DNA from: Flavobacterium hankyongi
GTDB taxonomy: Bacteria; Bacteroidota; Bacteroidia; Flavobacteriales; Flavobacteriaceae
Direction: 5' to 3'
Assembly (NCBI RefSeq): GCF_036840915.1
Contig: NZ_CP085725.1
Span: 2,542,001 to 2,606,000, forward strand
DNA: 64,000 nt
In this document: one piece after another, positions 46,701 to 53,348 of the stretch
Numbering within the stretch: the stretch's first letter is position 1
Layout: each line of letters opens with the position of its first letter
Notes under the pieces: generated by a model
Databases searched by the model: none
Seen by the model: only the letters and a program-made list of their open reading frames with translations
Told to the model about the DNA's origin: nothing
Translations under genes and position numbers: made by a program

Positions 46701-48420
46701 CAGCGCAGCGACATTTAACCCTTCCGTTACAATTAGCATTGCTGCTGGAACTACTGGAGTATTCCATTATTTTGTACGTGATGCAAACGGATGTGTTAGC
46801 GTTGTTTCAAACGACATTCAAATTAATCCAATACCAGCAATGACATTATCTACGTTAACACAAGGAAATATACTTTGTGGTGGAAGTGCAACTGGTACAA
46901 TAACAGCTGTTGCTCAAGGTGGTTTAGGAAATTATACCTATTCTCTTGTAGATGCTGTAGGAAATCCAATTGCTGTTGGAACACAAGCAACACCGGGAGT
47001 ATTCACAAACTTACCAGCTGGTACATATTATATTCATGTAGTAAGTACAAACGCTTTTGGTAGTTGTATATATACGTCAGGATCAGTAACAATTACTGAG
47101 CCGCCTGTGTTTGTAGTTAATTATGCTTTACAAAATGTTAAGTGTAATGGCGGTAGTGATGGTACGATAACAGTTACTACAACTGGTGGAACTGGTATAG
47201 TGAAGTATGCTATTAGTCCTAATTTAAATCAGTTTATCGATCTTCCTGCAAATGGTCTTGTTGGTAATTTAGCTGCTGGTAATTATACAATTATAGTTCA
47301 AGATCAAAACGGATGTTTTGATCAATATAGCTTTACAATTTCTGAACCTACAATTTTAGGTGCAAGTATTGCTAATATTATACCTGAAGTTTGCGCGGAG
47401 GATAATGCAGGTAGCTTTGATGTTGTAAATATTGTTGGTGGTACTGCACCATACACTGTATCTTACAATGTAATATATTCTGGCACAACAACAGTTGTAA
47501 ATGGTCCTGTAATTAATTTAGCTTCAGGTGTTACTTCTTGGTCGTTTACTGGTTTACAAGGAGGTGAGTATGAAGTAATTGTTACTGATGCAAATGGATG
47601 TACTTATTCTACACAATTGCTTATTGATCCGGGAGTACAGTTTACTCCAGTTGCGATTCCAACATTCCCTTGTGATAATAATGGTGCTTTCCCATCTGTT
47701 GTAGTTGAGGTGTTTAATTCTGATAATACACCATCTAATAACTTTACACCACTATCTGATTATCAATTTGCTTTAGATGACATAACAATGGCTACTGCAC
47801 AAGCTAGTAATATATTTACGTCGGCTACATATCCAGCTTTGTTAACACCAGGTAATCACATAATTTATGTTATGAATGCTAATGGATGTGGACCTAAGCC
47901 AGCAGTTTTCACAATTAATGCAACTGATGTTGATCCTTTAATGTGGCAAGGTCCTGGTCTTGTACAAGGTGGTTTGAATGAAATTGTTGCTAATGTTACA
48001 GGTGGTACACCTCCTTATACATATGATTTTAATGGTCACAATAATGGTAATGATAATAGTTATATTTACGATGCGACAGGGCCTTATACTGTTACAGTAA
48101 CTGATGCGGCTGGTTGTTTCATAACAATGACTAAACCATTTATATTTTATCCAATTGAAATTCCTGATGTATTTACTCCAAATGGTGATGGTGAGAATGA
48201 CGAATGGTATCCACACTTCGTAGATGAATTTAATTATCCTAATTTAATTACAAAAATTTATGATAGATACGGTCGTTTAGTTGCTGAACTTAATGTGAAT
48301 CAAAAATGGAACGGTAAATATCATGGTAATGAATTACCTACTGGTGATTACTGGTATGTTCTTAAAGTTGACGGAAATGATGGTCAAGAATTTGTGGGTC
48401 ACTTCACGTTGTACAGATAA
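37783..48420 (+). CDS. sprB: Gliding motility cell-surface adhesin SprB
   Basis: SprB is the mobile surface adhesin that the gliding motor moves along the cell. This one has 3545 residues, shorter than the roughly 6500-residue F. johnsoniae protein. A signal peptide (LLIVLMIILGSLGTYAQ) is followed by an N-terminal domain (about 25-400), a DUF11-like repeat (about 405-500), and then about 26-27 SprB repeats of 75-110 residues, each with the pattern CNGxxxGxIT...GGTAPYTY...L.PGTYTVTVTDxNGC. A jelly-roll-like domain (about 1240-1445) interrupts the array. From about 3456 the T9SS type B sorting domain follows (IPDVFTPNGDGENDEWYP ... IYDRYGRLVAELN ... GDYWYVLKVDG). sprF follows after 19 bp. Confidence 0.93.
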   Translation: MKLKQHLLIVLMIILGSLGTYAQVAVPFSQRLAGGSIKIKGDIVFVGNNITNRAPANSPSDANTPYNGTANNNGLNFEYIDVDGDPSTFSSSTANLNISTSCKRIVYAGLYWTATYPFERSGSNGDGSSSNYTGSPRNNTWNQVKFKVPGGAYVDLIADNAADPVGDEDSIIFDGFNAANPNNSFYAAPYVCYKNVTSLVQALANANGTYAVANQRAARGIRPDGISSGWSLVIIYESPTLPSKYISVFDGYANIYDGINAANAVDFTVNGFQTLPSPLPVRARIGVSSLEGDVSLTNDRFRIKANSVATFSDISNAVNPANNFFNGSISNNGAIVTTRNPNSTNTLGFDLDIVNVNNPGGTVAPFIGGTVIPNGETGATLRVTTNGDAYGTYLATFDVEIIEPVISLTKVVQDIAGNNIGNAEVQLCQDLVYVIGFQNIGNDDAQNFTIRDVLPVNVTFDQLTTAGALPAGVTIQSYNPGTREVVFAINNSLVQIGDPRVEIRLRVKVVCSCIEMDDACSNLIQNQAYATYQGVLNTAQITDDPSLSSFVACNLGDPSPSNFLVNLDNCNFTRTEILCGGSIVLTAANGYQSYTWSGPGTITPVAGTNGQSVTVTQPGTYTVNDIINTSPCKSIVETINVITFGTGLTNPVIPYADQVVVCPNNGTQLPLIFLCGTGDSQLIQTNITGATGIDWYQLSGTCTPLPPANCPNENVSCTWNLLSSGPNFNATFAGQFKLIVRFPGGCDRTFYFNVYENILNPTYVSRDIICSTPGQITVNNVPAGYEYSLTGAPGSFVPSNIFTINTPGTYTIYIQQIGVTGGCVFTIPNIGIRARNFTASIVLTQPLCNGGKGSINIAANDGEPQYTYTILQGATVISTAGPIVANNYVFNNLNPGNYTYQVTTQDGCIATGNFTINNPPTFTVTAALTKPLTCTDGEITVYPVGGTPPFNYIVTGAVSVTQSSPVIVAPVAGTYNIQVVDFNNCSATTSIVVSNNPPPVFTVTSSNILCYGNNSGSITFNVANANGYTLGYSITGAAPFFPTPNFTNLAPGTYTAIVQYTLGTSVCLSTPQAITITQPTQALTASGGVAAVACASNGGNGIVRITNVQGGTPYPAPNFYQYNFGSGYQNSNQANLPPGTYTISVRDANLCEYFMTVTLDPIPADPTINVGTPVFNCNGTATSTVTVNNGTSSYTYTYSINPPLVPPHNPTSNVFQNVPCGNSVVTVNYTLVSPPTFSNLLREDFGQGDDTTSPGINPAYCFERQINNASIYCKTGPEINDGDYSVTKKILFPFGAWYNFLDHTSNGTNPNGRFLAINIGGVAGVGGILYSKPIADIIPNQDIKVSLWAANLLKIDPSNTQSPPDLTIQLVKDLGLPSQTIIATSNTGNIPKSNAWINYQLTLNPGPNTNLSFVIRSNIAVTSGNDVVIDDIEVYQLPVACLTTRNFPINIPCNQAFTSQVTGHRDVSCAGANDATITIAAQNFNTTNGYQVSMNNGATWTTYFTSPVTIPVPATGYPGFVLVRYDSTPGNAACSFNLPQTIITPSPLVLSATATPATCVIGATITAAASGGTPAYQYQLTNSLGTVIVAYQSNNVFSNVAPGSYIVVVRDFNLCSTNFPITISSPPTLSATIAASSDFCYDTVNSATLVVNASGGTAPYQYNINGGPFGSNNTFGSLTPGNYTIIVRDSFGCTFTLPAQTINPQLTLSTNLTKDLDCTVSPNAVITGTVTGGYPGYTYTVNAGGSVPVPASGIFTYSTATPGTYNFVVTDSRGCVTATSSVTIAPLSLPQITSVTQTQQILCNGDSTAAINVVINTSVGTAPYVINVQNTTTGTNYGTQTTGLPVGNYLITLTDAKSCTDTETITITQPAPLNFTAVVNPMTCTATGTSLGSICVNGLTGGTAPYTYILDDLTGGTGTQTFVTPIPVNHCFINIDFGIYNLSVVDANGCTLVRTNLIMSSPPSDLNIQISTSIASCAAGGTAVVTVLPIVAGGPYMFGILTMNIPPYAAVFQSADAGFPLQSTFNGLTPGALYTFVVYDTTTGCYYFEQATATVPTNSTMTVSSLVANNVTCIGAADGSVTFSLSGIGAGATSVSYIVYNASTNVATTVSGVIPAPFVFPITAGPLAPGNYYIQLTENGGVNGGCGITTNPFTISQSSTPLAVTATATNDDCNVNGGLITATGTGGTAPYRYSFVLSPLGPGPFGLPGVNTANVESGTYNVYIQDANGCVRSTTVTVNLDPTPVIAATLVNACVAQGTYAINVTLPTAGVGPYTLSLDGGAFVTHTLPYTYTGVSSGTHTVQVRDFNGCGNTVSVTILNPLAAAAAFTTQPTCNNPNGQITVTTTGGSGNYSYSISPNPGGTITLSTNVFSNVPPGSYTITVTDTTTGCTTTAPANLAAPVPVTFTTTTTPVVCIGDSNGTITVNLSAGNNNPAYTYEIIPGTGPQTSNVFTGLAAGSYSVIVTSGRGCSTTTPNVIVGQPTIINIPSPSVTQFACNAGTNTNNLATITVNGVTGGTGTYNIYEFILAGTVVQSGTSNVYNTANTAGGTYSINVYDSNGCIGSTTAVVNPYISISNPVITVINPITCTTLETISVSVTTTGGVPPVYNYTINSIPAGFTQSNTTGIFTGLAVGDYMITITNPTTNCSIEKIHYVFDPNTFDLNANSIIDVSCFGGANGSVTLTFLDNQLVPNNDAGPFSYIVTNTTTGVSTSGTSLTAGPTVISGLNAGLYTVTATLNNAPNCTVSTSFTINQPTIALSLATTTTSITCSPGNDGTITAVATGGWPSIYEYQLELGASIIQAYSINNLFTGLAPGNYTVSVRDSKGCVFAVNVLMSVPVPINTTVTPSTTLLACYGDTNASITIAYPTGGQGSNYSYYFNTLGSNPSSSGPIAMPLAGATITGLGAGTYNVTITDGFNCTFTSANIVINQPTEVNASLVVTNTPTCNNPTVLTLTATGGTAPYTYSADGVTYSAATFNPSVTISIAAGTTGVFHYFVRDANGCVSVVSNDIQINPIPAMTLSTLTQGNILCGGSATGTITAVAQGGLGNYTYSLVDAVGNPIAVGTQATPGVFTNLPAGTYYIHVVSTNAFGSCIYTSGSVTITEPPVFVVNYALQNVKCNGGSDGTITVTTTGGTGIVKYAISPNLNQFIDLPANGLVGNLAAGNYTIIVQDQNGCFDQYSFTISEPTILGASIANIIPEVCAEDNAGSFDVVNIVGGTAPYTVSYNVIYSGTTTVVNGPVINLASGVTSWSFTGLQGGEYEVIVTDANGCTYSTQLLIDPGVQFTPVAIPTFPCDNNGAFPSVVVEVFNSDNTPSNNFTPLSDYQFALDDITMATAQASNIFTSATYPALLTPGNHIIYVMNANGCGPKPAVFTINATDVDPLMWQGPGLVQGGLNEIVANVTGGTPPYTYDFNGHNNGNDNSYIYDATGPYTVTVTDAAGCFITMTKPFIFYPIEIPDVFTPNGDGENDEWYPHFVDEFNYPNLITKIYDRYGRLVAELNVNQKWNGKYHGNELPTGDYWYVLKVDGNDGQEFVGHFTLYR

Positions 48421-48439
48421 TTTATAATAGAATAACACT

Positions 48440-49432
48440 ATGATATTAGCTCCAAATAATATTTTAAGAAAAGGAAAACTGTTAGCAGCATTGACGCTGC
48501 TAACAGCTTCCAATTTATTTGCTCAGGAATTTAATGTACCAGTAGCAACGCAATATCTTGCTGATAACCCTTTTGTTTTATCGCCTACCTATGCAGGTAT
48601 AGGAGATAATATTCGTATACGTGTAAATGGTTTTTCGCAATGGGTAGGAATTAAAGATGCTCCCCAAAACCAAGCTATTTATGCTGATTTTAGAGTTTTT
48701 GAACAATCTGGTTTAGGGATATCTTTGTATAATGATAAAAATGGATACACAAGACAAACAGGTGGTAAATTAACCTTTGCGCATCACATTATTTTAGATT
48801 ATCCATCACGTCAATATTTATCTTTTGGTTTATCATATAATTTAAATAATTTTAGAATAGAAACTGATAAAATTAAAACTTTTGACAGTAAAATTCTTAA
48901 CGACAGATATACTGCAAATGATAACTTTGACGTTGGTTTACTATACCGTAATAAAGAATTTTGGGTTAATTTCAACGCAAGTAACTTATTAAATAAGGAT
49001 ATTAAAAACTATTTTAAAGAAGAGCCAAATTTGTTGCGTTTTTATCAAGTATATACAGGTTATACATATAAAAGCTACCGTGACAGTAAATTAGAAATTG
49101 AACCGTCGGCTTATTTTCAACATTTCGAAAGTGATGGACGTTCATTCTTGGATTTAAATGCTAAATTCAGATATCTAGATAATCAACGAACTGGCTATTT
49201 CTGGTTAGGTGCAACGTATCGTATGCTAATTGACCAACCTTTTAAACCTTTGACTGTTGGTCCAATGGTTGGACTTAAAAAAGGTGGTTTTTATGCTGGA
49301 TATGCTTATCAAATCACAACAAATGAATTGTCTAGTTACAATTCTGGGACGCACATGATTACTCTAGGGTGGGACTTCTTCCAAGGATTAAGTAATTGTC
49401 CATGTACGCAATCTTCTCTTGCAGTAGATTAA
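48440..49432 (+). CDS. sprF: Gliding motility protein SprF, PorP/SprF family outer-membrane barrel
   Basis: The 330-residue protein has a signal peptide (LLAALTLLTASNLFAQ) and the PorP/SprF pattern: NPFVLSPTYAGIGDNIRIR, FSQWVGIKDAPQNQAIYADF and QSGLGISLYNDKNGYTRQTG near the N-terminus, and a C-terminal strand region ending in GTHMITLGWDFF. In F. johnsoniae SprF is required for SprB to reach the surface and is dispensable for T9SS in general. Its position 19 bp behind sprB supports the same role. Confidence 0.92.
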   Translation: MILAPNNILRKGKLLAALTLLTASNLFAQEFNVPVATQYLADNPFVLSPTYAGIGDNIRIRVNGFSQWVGIKDAPQNQAIYADFRVFEQSGLGISLYNDKNGYTRQTGGKLTFAHHIILDYPSRQYLSFGLSYNLNNFRIETDKIKTFDSKILNDRYTANDNFDVGLLYRNKEFWVNFNASNLLNKDIKNYFKEEPNLLRFYQVYTGYTYKSYRDSKLEIEPSAYFQHFESDGRSFLDLNAKFRYLDNQRTGYFWLGATYRMLIDQPFKPLTVGPMVGLKKGGFYAGYAYQITTNELSSYNSGTHMITLGWDFFQGLSNCPCTQSSLAVD

Positions 49433-49456
49433 TATTTTAAAATAAATAATACCTTA

Positions 49457-50644
49457 ATGAAAACAATTAACGATTTCAATTTTCACAATAAAAAAGCAAT
49501 AATCCGTGTTGATTTTAATGTTCCATTAGATGAAAACTATAACGTTACTGATGCAACACGTATTGAAGCTGCTAAACCTACTATCGATAAAATTCTTAAC
49601 GAAGGAGGCAGCGTGATTTTGATGTCGCATCTAGGTAGGCCAAAAGGGAAACAAGAGGAATTTTCCTTACAACATATTGTTGATACTACAGCGCAAATTT
49701 TACAGGTGCCAGTAACTTTTGCTTCAGATTGTATTGGACACGTTGCTGAAAATGCAGCTCATCATTTAAAACAAGGAGAAGTTTTGCTTTTAGAAAATCT
49801 TAGATTTTATAATGAAGAAGAAGCTGGTGATGTTGAGTTTTCTAAAAAGCTAGCTTCACTAGGTGATATTTATGTTAACGATGCCTTTGGTACAGCACAT
49901 AGAGCTCACGCATCAACTACAATAATTGCTCAGTTTTTTCCTGAAAATAAATGTTTCGGATTATTATTAGCAAAAGAAATTGAAAGTCTTAACAAGGTTT
50001 TAAACAACAGTGTTAAGCCAGTCACTGCAGTTTTAGGAGGTAGTAAAGTGTCTTCTAAAATTACAGTTATCGAAAATGTTTTAGATAAAATTGACCACAT
50101 GATTATTGGTGGAGGTATGACTTTTACTTTTATCAAAGCATTGGGTGGGAAAATCGGTAACTCATTATGTGAAGATGACAAACTTGAGCTTGCACTTGAT
50201 ATACTTAATAAAGCTAAAGCCAAAGGAGTTCAAATTCATTTACCCGTCGATGTTATTGCTGCCAATAAGTTTGCAAATGATGCAGAGACTCAAGTGATTG
50301 ATGTTAATTCAATTCCTGATGGATGGCAAGGACTTGATGTGGGACCAAAATCTTTGGAATTAATTAAAAATGTTATTTTAGATTCTAAAACAATTCTTTG
50401 GAATGGACCTTTGGGTGTTTTCGAAATAGATTCTTTCTCTAATGGAACTATCGAATTAGGTAATTTCATTGCAGAAGCAACTCAAAACGGTGCTTTTTCA
50501 TTAGTTGGAGGAGGTGATAGCGTAGCAGCAGTAAAACAGTTTGGTTTTGAACCAAAAATGAGTTACGTTTCTACTGGCGGTGGTGCAATGCTTGAAATGT
50601 TGGAAGGAAAAACACTACCTGGAATCGCTGCCATATTAAGTTAA
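49457..50644 (+). CDS. pgk: Phosphoglycerate kinase
   Basis: Pgk transfers phosphate between 1,3-bisphosphoglycerate and ADP in glycolysis. The 395-residue length is normal. Motifs are [14 protein letters not shown] near the N-terminus, [10 protein letters not shown], the substrate arginines in ENLRFY and [12 protein letters not shown], and the nucleotide loop [14 protein letters not shown] near 350. It lies only 24 bp behind sprF with no terminator between, so it can be read from the gliding operon. No clear promoter is seen in the 24-bp gap; one inside sprF would be expected for an essential enzyme. Confidence 0.96.
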   Translation: MKTINDFNFHNKKAIIRVDFNVPLDENYNVTDATRIEAAKPTIDKILNEGGSVILMSHLGRPKGKQEEFSLQHIVDTTAQILQVPVTFASDCIGHVAENAAHHLKQGEVLLLENLRFYNEEEAGDVEFSKKLASLGDIYVNDAFGTAHRAHASTTIIAQFFPENKCFGLLLAKEIESLNKVLNNSVKPVTAVLGGSKVSSKITVIENVLDKIDHMIIGGGMTFTFIKALGGKIGNSLCEDDKLELALDILNKAKAKGVQIHLPVDVIAANKFANDAETQVIDVNSIPDGWQGLDVGPKSLELIKNVILDSKTILWNGPLGVFEIDSFSNGTIELGNFIAEATQNGAFSLVGGGDSVAAVKQFGFEPKMSYVSTGGGAMLEMLEGKTLPGIAAILS

Positions 50645-50748
50645 AAATTACTCTTTTAACTTTTTTTTAACAAATTTTAAATTATTTGCCTATATGTTTG
50701 CATTTCTGACCCAAATCATTGAATGTCAATAACTTATAATCACAGCTT

Positions 50749-52773
50749 ATGATAAAAAAGATTTTTTACCTAGCATTGCTATCTACATTACCGGCTTTAT
50801 CAGTAACTGCGCAAGATAATTTTCAATCTGAAAATAATGCTGTAAAGCCTGTTTTAAAACTTTCTTACTTAGACTCATTAAAAACGACTTTCGTAGTAGA
50901 CGATATGACTACTTGTGTGGATAGTTTATGGTTGAAAGAAGTAACTAGTCTTCAAAATTTTGACGAAATGTATGCAGATGTTAAAAACATCGATACAAAT
51001 ACACCAGTCGATTATGAACTTCCTACTGAAGTTTTCAAAGAAAGATTACGTTTGATGGACGAGAAATCTCCGTTTAACATCGAGTATAATCCTCAGTTAG
51101 AAAATCTGGTTAAAAACTTCCTAAAAAATCGTAAACGATCGTTTGAAAGATTAATGGGAATTTCGCAATACTATTTTCCAATGTTTGAAGAGGCATTAGC
51201 AAAGTATAATGTTCCTCTTGAAATTAAATATTTGGCCATTGTAGAATCTGCTTTAAATTCAAAAGCCGTTTCACGTGTTGGAGCTACTGGTTTATGGCAA
51301 TTTATGTTTCAAACAGGCAAGCAATACGGTTTAAAAATCGATTCTTATTTAGACGAAAGAAGTGATGCTTTAAAAGCTAGTGATGCAGCTGCTCGCTATA
51401 TGAGTGGAATGTATAAAATATTTGGTGATTGGGAATTGGTCCTTGCTTCATATAATTCGGGCGCAGGAAATGTTTCAAAAGCGATTCGTCGTTCTGGTGG
51501 TCATCAAAATTTTTGGAACATTAAAAAATTCTTACCTCGTGAAACACAAGGATATGTTCCAGCTTTCTTAGCTACAATGTATATTTTCGAATATCACAAA
51601 GAACACGGAATTACGCCTAATAAAGCTATTGTAAATCATTTAGCAACAGATACAATTGCAATTAAAAAGAAAATGTCTTTCAAGCAATTAGCTGATTTAT
51701 TAGATATGCCTGTTTCACAGATAGAGTTTTTAAATCCGTCATATAAAATGAAAGTGGTTCCTTATGTAACGAATCAAACTAATTTTATAACATTACCTAA
51801 AGATAAAGTTGCTGTCTTTACTTCAAACGAAGATAAAATGTATGCTTATGTTGATTATGAAGAAAGCAAACGCGAAAAACAATATGCGCCAAAACCAAGA
51901 GTTAGAATTGTTAGGGATTCTATTGGCGTAGAGCAAAAAGTAGAGGAGGCTGTTGCTGAAGTCGAAACTACTAAAACCATAACCAAAACTAAATATCATA
52001 CGGTTAGACGTGGTGATGTCTTGGGTGATATAGCTGAAAAATATGATGTTTCCATAGCTGATATTAAGAAATGGAACAAAATGAAAGGAAATAATGTTCA
52101 GTTAGGGAAAAGATTGAAAATTGTTTCGAATGTTGATCCTGTTTTAGCTGAAAATACAAAAGCTGATAAAACAAAAACAACAAAACAAGATAAATCAATT
52201 GCTCAAAATGATAAAGTTGCTAAATCTGAGTCTAACACAGTTACTGAAGGTAAAGCAGAAGAGCACATTGTAAAACAAGGTGAAACTTTAACTGCAATTG
52301 CTAAAACTTATCATTTGTATGTAGCCGACTTGAAGAAATGGAACAATCTTAAAGATTCTAACATTAAATTAGGTGATAAGTTAAGATTAAAAGCATCAGA
52401 AGATGAAGTTGCTTCAACTGAAACTGAAAAACCATCTGATCTATATGTTGTAAAAAAAGGAGACAACCTTATCGAAATTGCCAACAATAATAATGTTACA
52501 GTAGAAGATTTAAAACAATGGAACAATTTAGTTTCAACAAACGTAAAAGTGGGAGACAAATTGAAAGTTGTAAAAGGATCAACTCAAACAGTGGTAGAAA
52601 ATACTAAAAAGAAAAGTCGTTTTGAAGATCTAAAAATGTATGTAGTACAAAAAGGGGATTCATTATTTATAATTTCACAAAAACATAAAACTACGGTTGC
52701 TGAAATTAAAAAGTTAAATGATTTACAAGACGAAAACATTAAGCCAGGAATGAAGCTTAAAATAAAAGGATAA
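50749..52773 (+). CDS. Membrane-bound-type lytic murein transglycosylase with four LysM domains (MltD-like)
   Basis: The 674-residue protein has a signal peptide (YLALLSTLPALSVTAQ). The SLT catalytic domain (about 150-280) shows KYLAIVESALNSKAVSRVGA with the catalytic glutamate at about residue 166, and GLWQFMFQTGKQYGL and LASYNSGAGNVSKAI. Four LysM peptidoglycan-binding domains follow near 415-460, 503-548, 562-608 and 628-674 (for example KYHTVRRGDVLGDIAEKYDV and MYVVQKGDSLFIISQKH), separated by K/T-rich linkers. It cleaves glycan strands to 1,6-anhydro ends in the periplasm. It is transcribed alone with a terminator. Confidence 0.94.
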   Translation: MIKKIFYLALLSTLPALSVTAQDNFQSENNAVKPVLKLSYLDSLKTTFVVDDMTTCVDSLWLKEVTSLQNFDEMYADVKNIDTNTPVDYELPTEVFKERLRLMDEKSPFNIEYNPQLENLVKNFLKNRKRSFERLMGISQYYFPMFEEALAKYNVPLEIKYLAIVESALNSKAVSRVGATGLWQFMFQTGKQYGLKIDSYLDERSDALKASDAAARYMSGMYKIFGDWELVLASYNSGAGNVSKAIRRSGGHQNFWNIKKFLPRETQGYVPAFLATMYIFEYHKEHGITPNKAIVNHLATDTIAIKKKMSFKQLADLLDMPVSQIEFLNPSYKMKVVPYVTNQTNFITLPKDKVAVFTSNEDKMYAYVDYEESKREKQYAPKPRVRIVRDSIGVEQKVEEAVAEVETTKTITKTKYHTVRRGDVLGDIAEKYDVSIADIKKWNKMKGNNVQLGKRLKIVSNVDPVLAENTKADKTKTTKQDKSIAQNDKVAKSESNTVTEGKAEEHIVKQGETLTAIAKTYHLYVADLKKWNNLKDSNIKLGDKLRLKASEDEVASTETEKPSDLYVVKKGDNLIEIANNNNVTVEDLKQWNNLVSTNVKVGDKLKVVKGSTQTVVENTKKKSRFEDLKMYVVQKGDSLFIISQKHKTTVAEIKKLNDLQDENIKPGMKLKIKG

Positions 52774-52774
52774 A

Positions 52775-52806
52775 GAAAAGGGAATCTATTTAGATTCCCT
52801 TTTTTA
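52775..52806 (+). terminator. Terminator of the MltD-like gene
   Basis: A 10-bp perfect stem joins 52779-52788 and 52791-52800 with a 2-nt minimal loop (wider if end pairs open) and runs into T to 52805. It lies directly past the stop. Confidence 0.85.
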
Positions 52807-52834
52807 TTATAACTTTGATTAAAATATATCCCCA

Positions 52835-53284
52835 ATGAGTATAGAATTTAAAATAAAGTCTTTTGAGGCACTTTCTACAGTTGAGTTATATGAAATAGTA
52901 AAACTACGAATTGAAGTGTTTGTGGTGGAGCAAAATTGCGTTTATCAAGACATTGATGGGAAAGATCAAAAAGCAATTCATGTTTTAGGATATTACAACG
53001 GTGAACTAGCAGCTTATTGTCGCATTTTTGATGCTGGATATTATTTTGATGAAGCTTCTATTGGGAGGGTTATTGTTTCTCCAAAATACAGAGATATGAA
53101 ATTTGGTCACGACTTAATGAAAGTGGCTATTGAGGCTGTAGAGAACAACTTCAATAAAAAACAAATTACCATATCTGCCCAAATGTATTTACAGAAATTC
53201 TACGAAAGTCACAGGTTTGTAAAAACTTCAGAAATGTACTTGGAAGATGATATTCCGCACATTCAAATGAAAATTCAGAAGTAG
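52835..53284 (+). CDS. ElaA-family GNAT N-acetyltransferase
   Basis: The 149-residue protein matches ElaA: YEIVKLRIEVFVVEQNCVYQDIDG near the N-terminus (shown here as LRIEVFVVEQNCVYQDIDG), the acetyl-CoA segment IGRVIVSPKYRDMKFGHDLM near residue 75, and AQMYLQKFYESHRFVKTSE near the end. Enzymes of this group acetylate small amines or protein N-termini; the substrate of ElaA is not established. A TAACTTTG -7-like box lies at 52810-52817, 17 bp before the start. Confidence 0.88.
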   Translation: MSIEFKIKSFEALSTVELYEIVKLRIEVFVVEQNCVYQDIDGKDQKAIHVLGYYNGELAAYCRIFDAGYYFDEASIGRVIVSPKYRDMKFGHDLMKVAIEAVENNFNKKQITISAQMYLQKFYESHRFVKTSEMYLEDDIPHIQMKIQK

Positions 53285-53302
53285 CCTAAGTTGTTTAGTA
53301 TC

Positions 53303-53335
53303 GTCAGTTCAAGTAGCGAAGCGTATCGAGAACTA
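53303..53335. repeat. Possible dispersed intergenic repeat fragment
   Basis: The 65-bp gap between the acetyltransferase and S41 protease holds GTTCAAGTAGCGAAGCGTAT followed by CGAGAACT. Its GTTCxAGT...GTATCGAGAAC form, a loose inverted repeat, and its higher GC resemble short intergenic repeats I recall from Flavobacterium genomes. Only one copy is in the window, so this cannot be confirmed here. Confidence 0.35.
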
Positions 53336-53348
53336 TTTTATACAAGAA

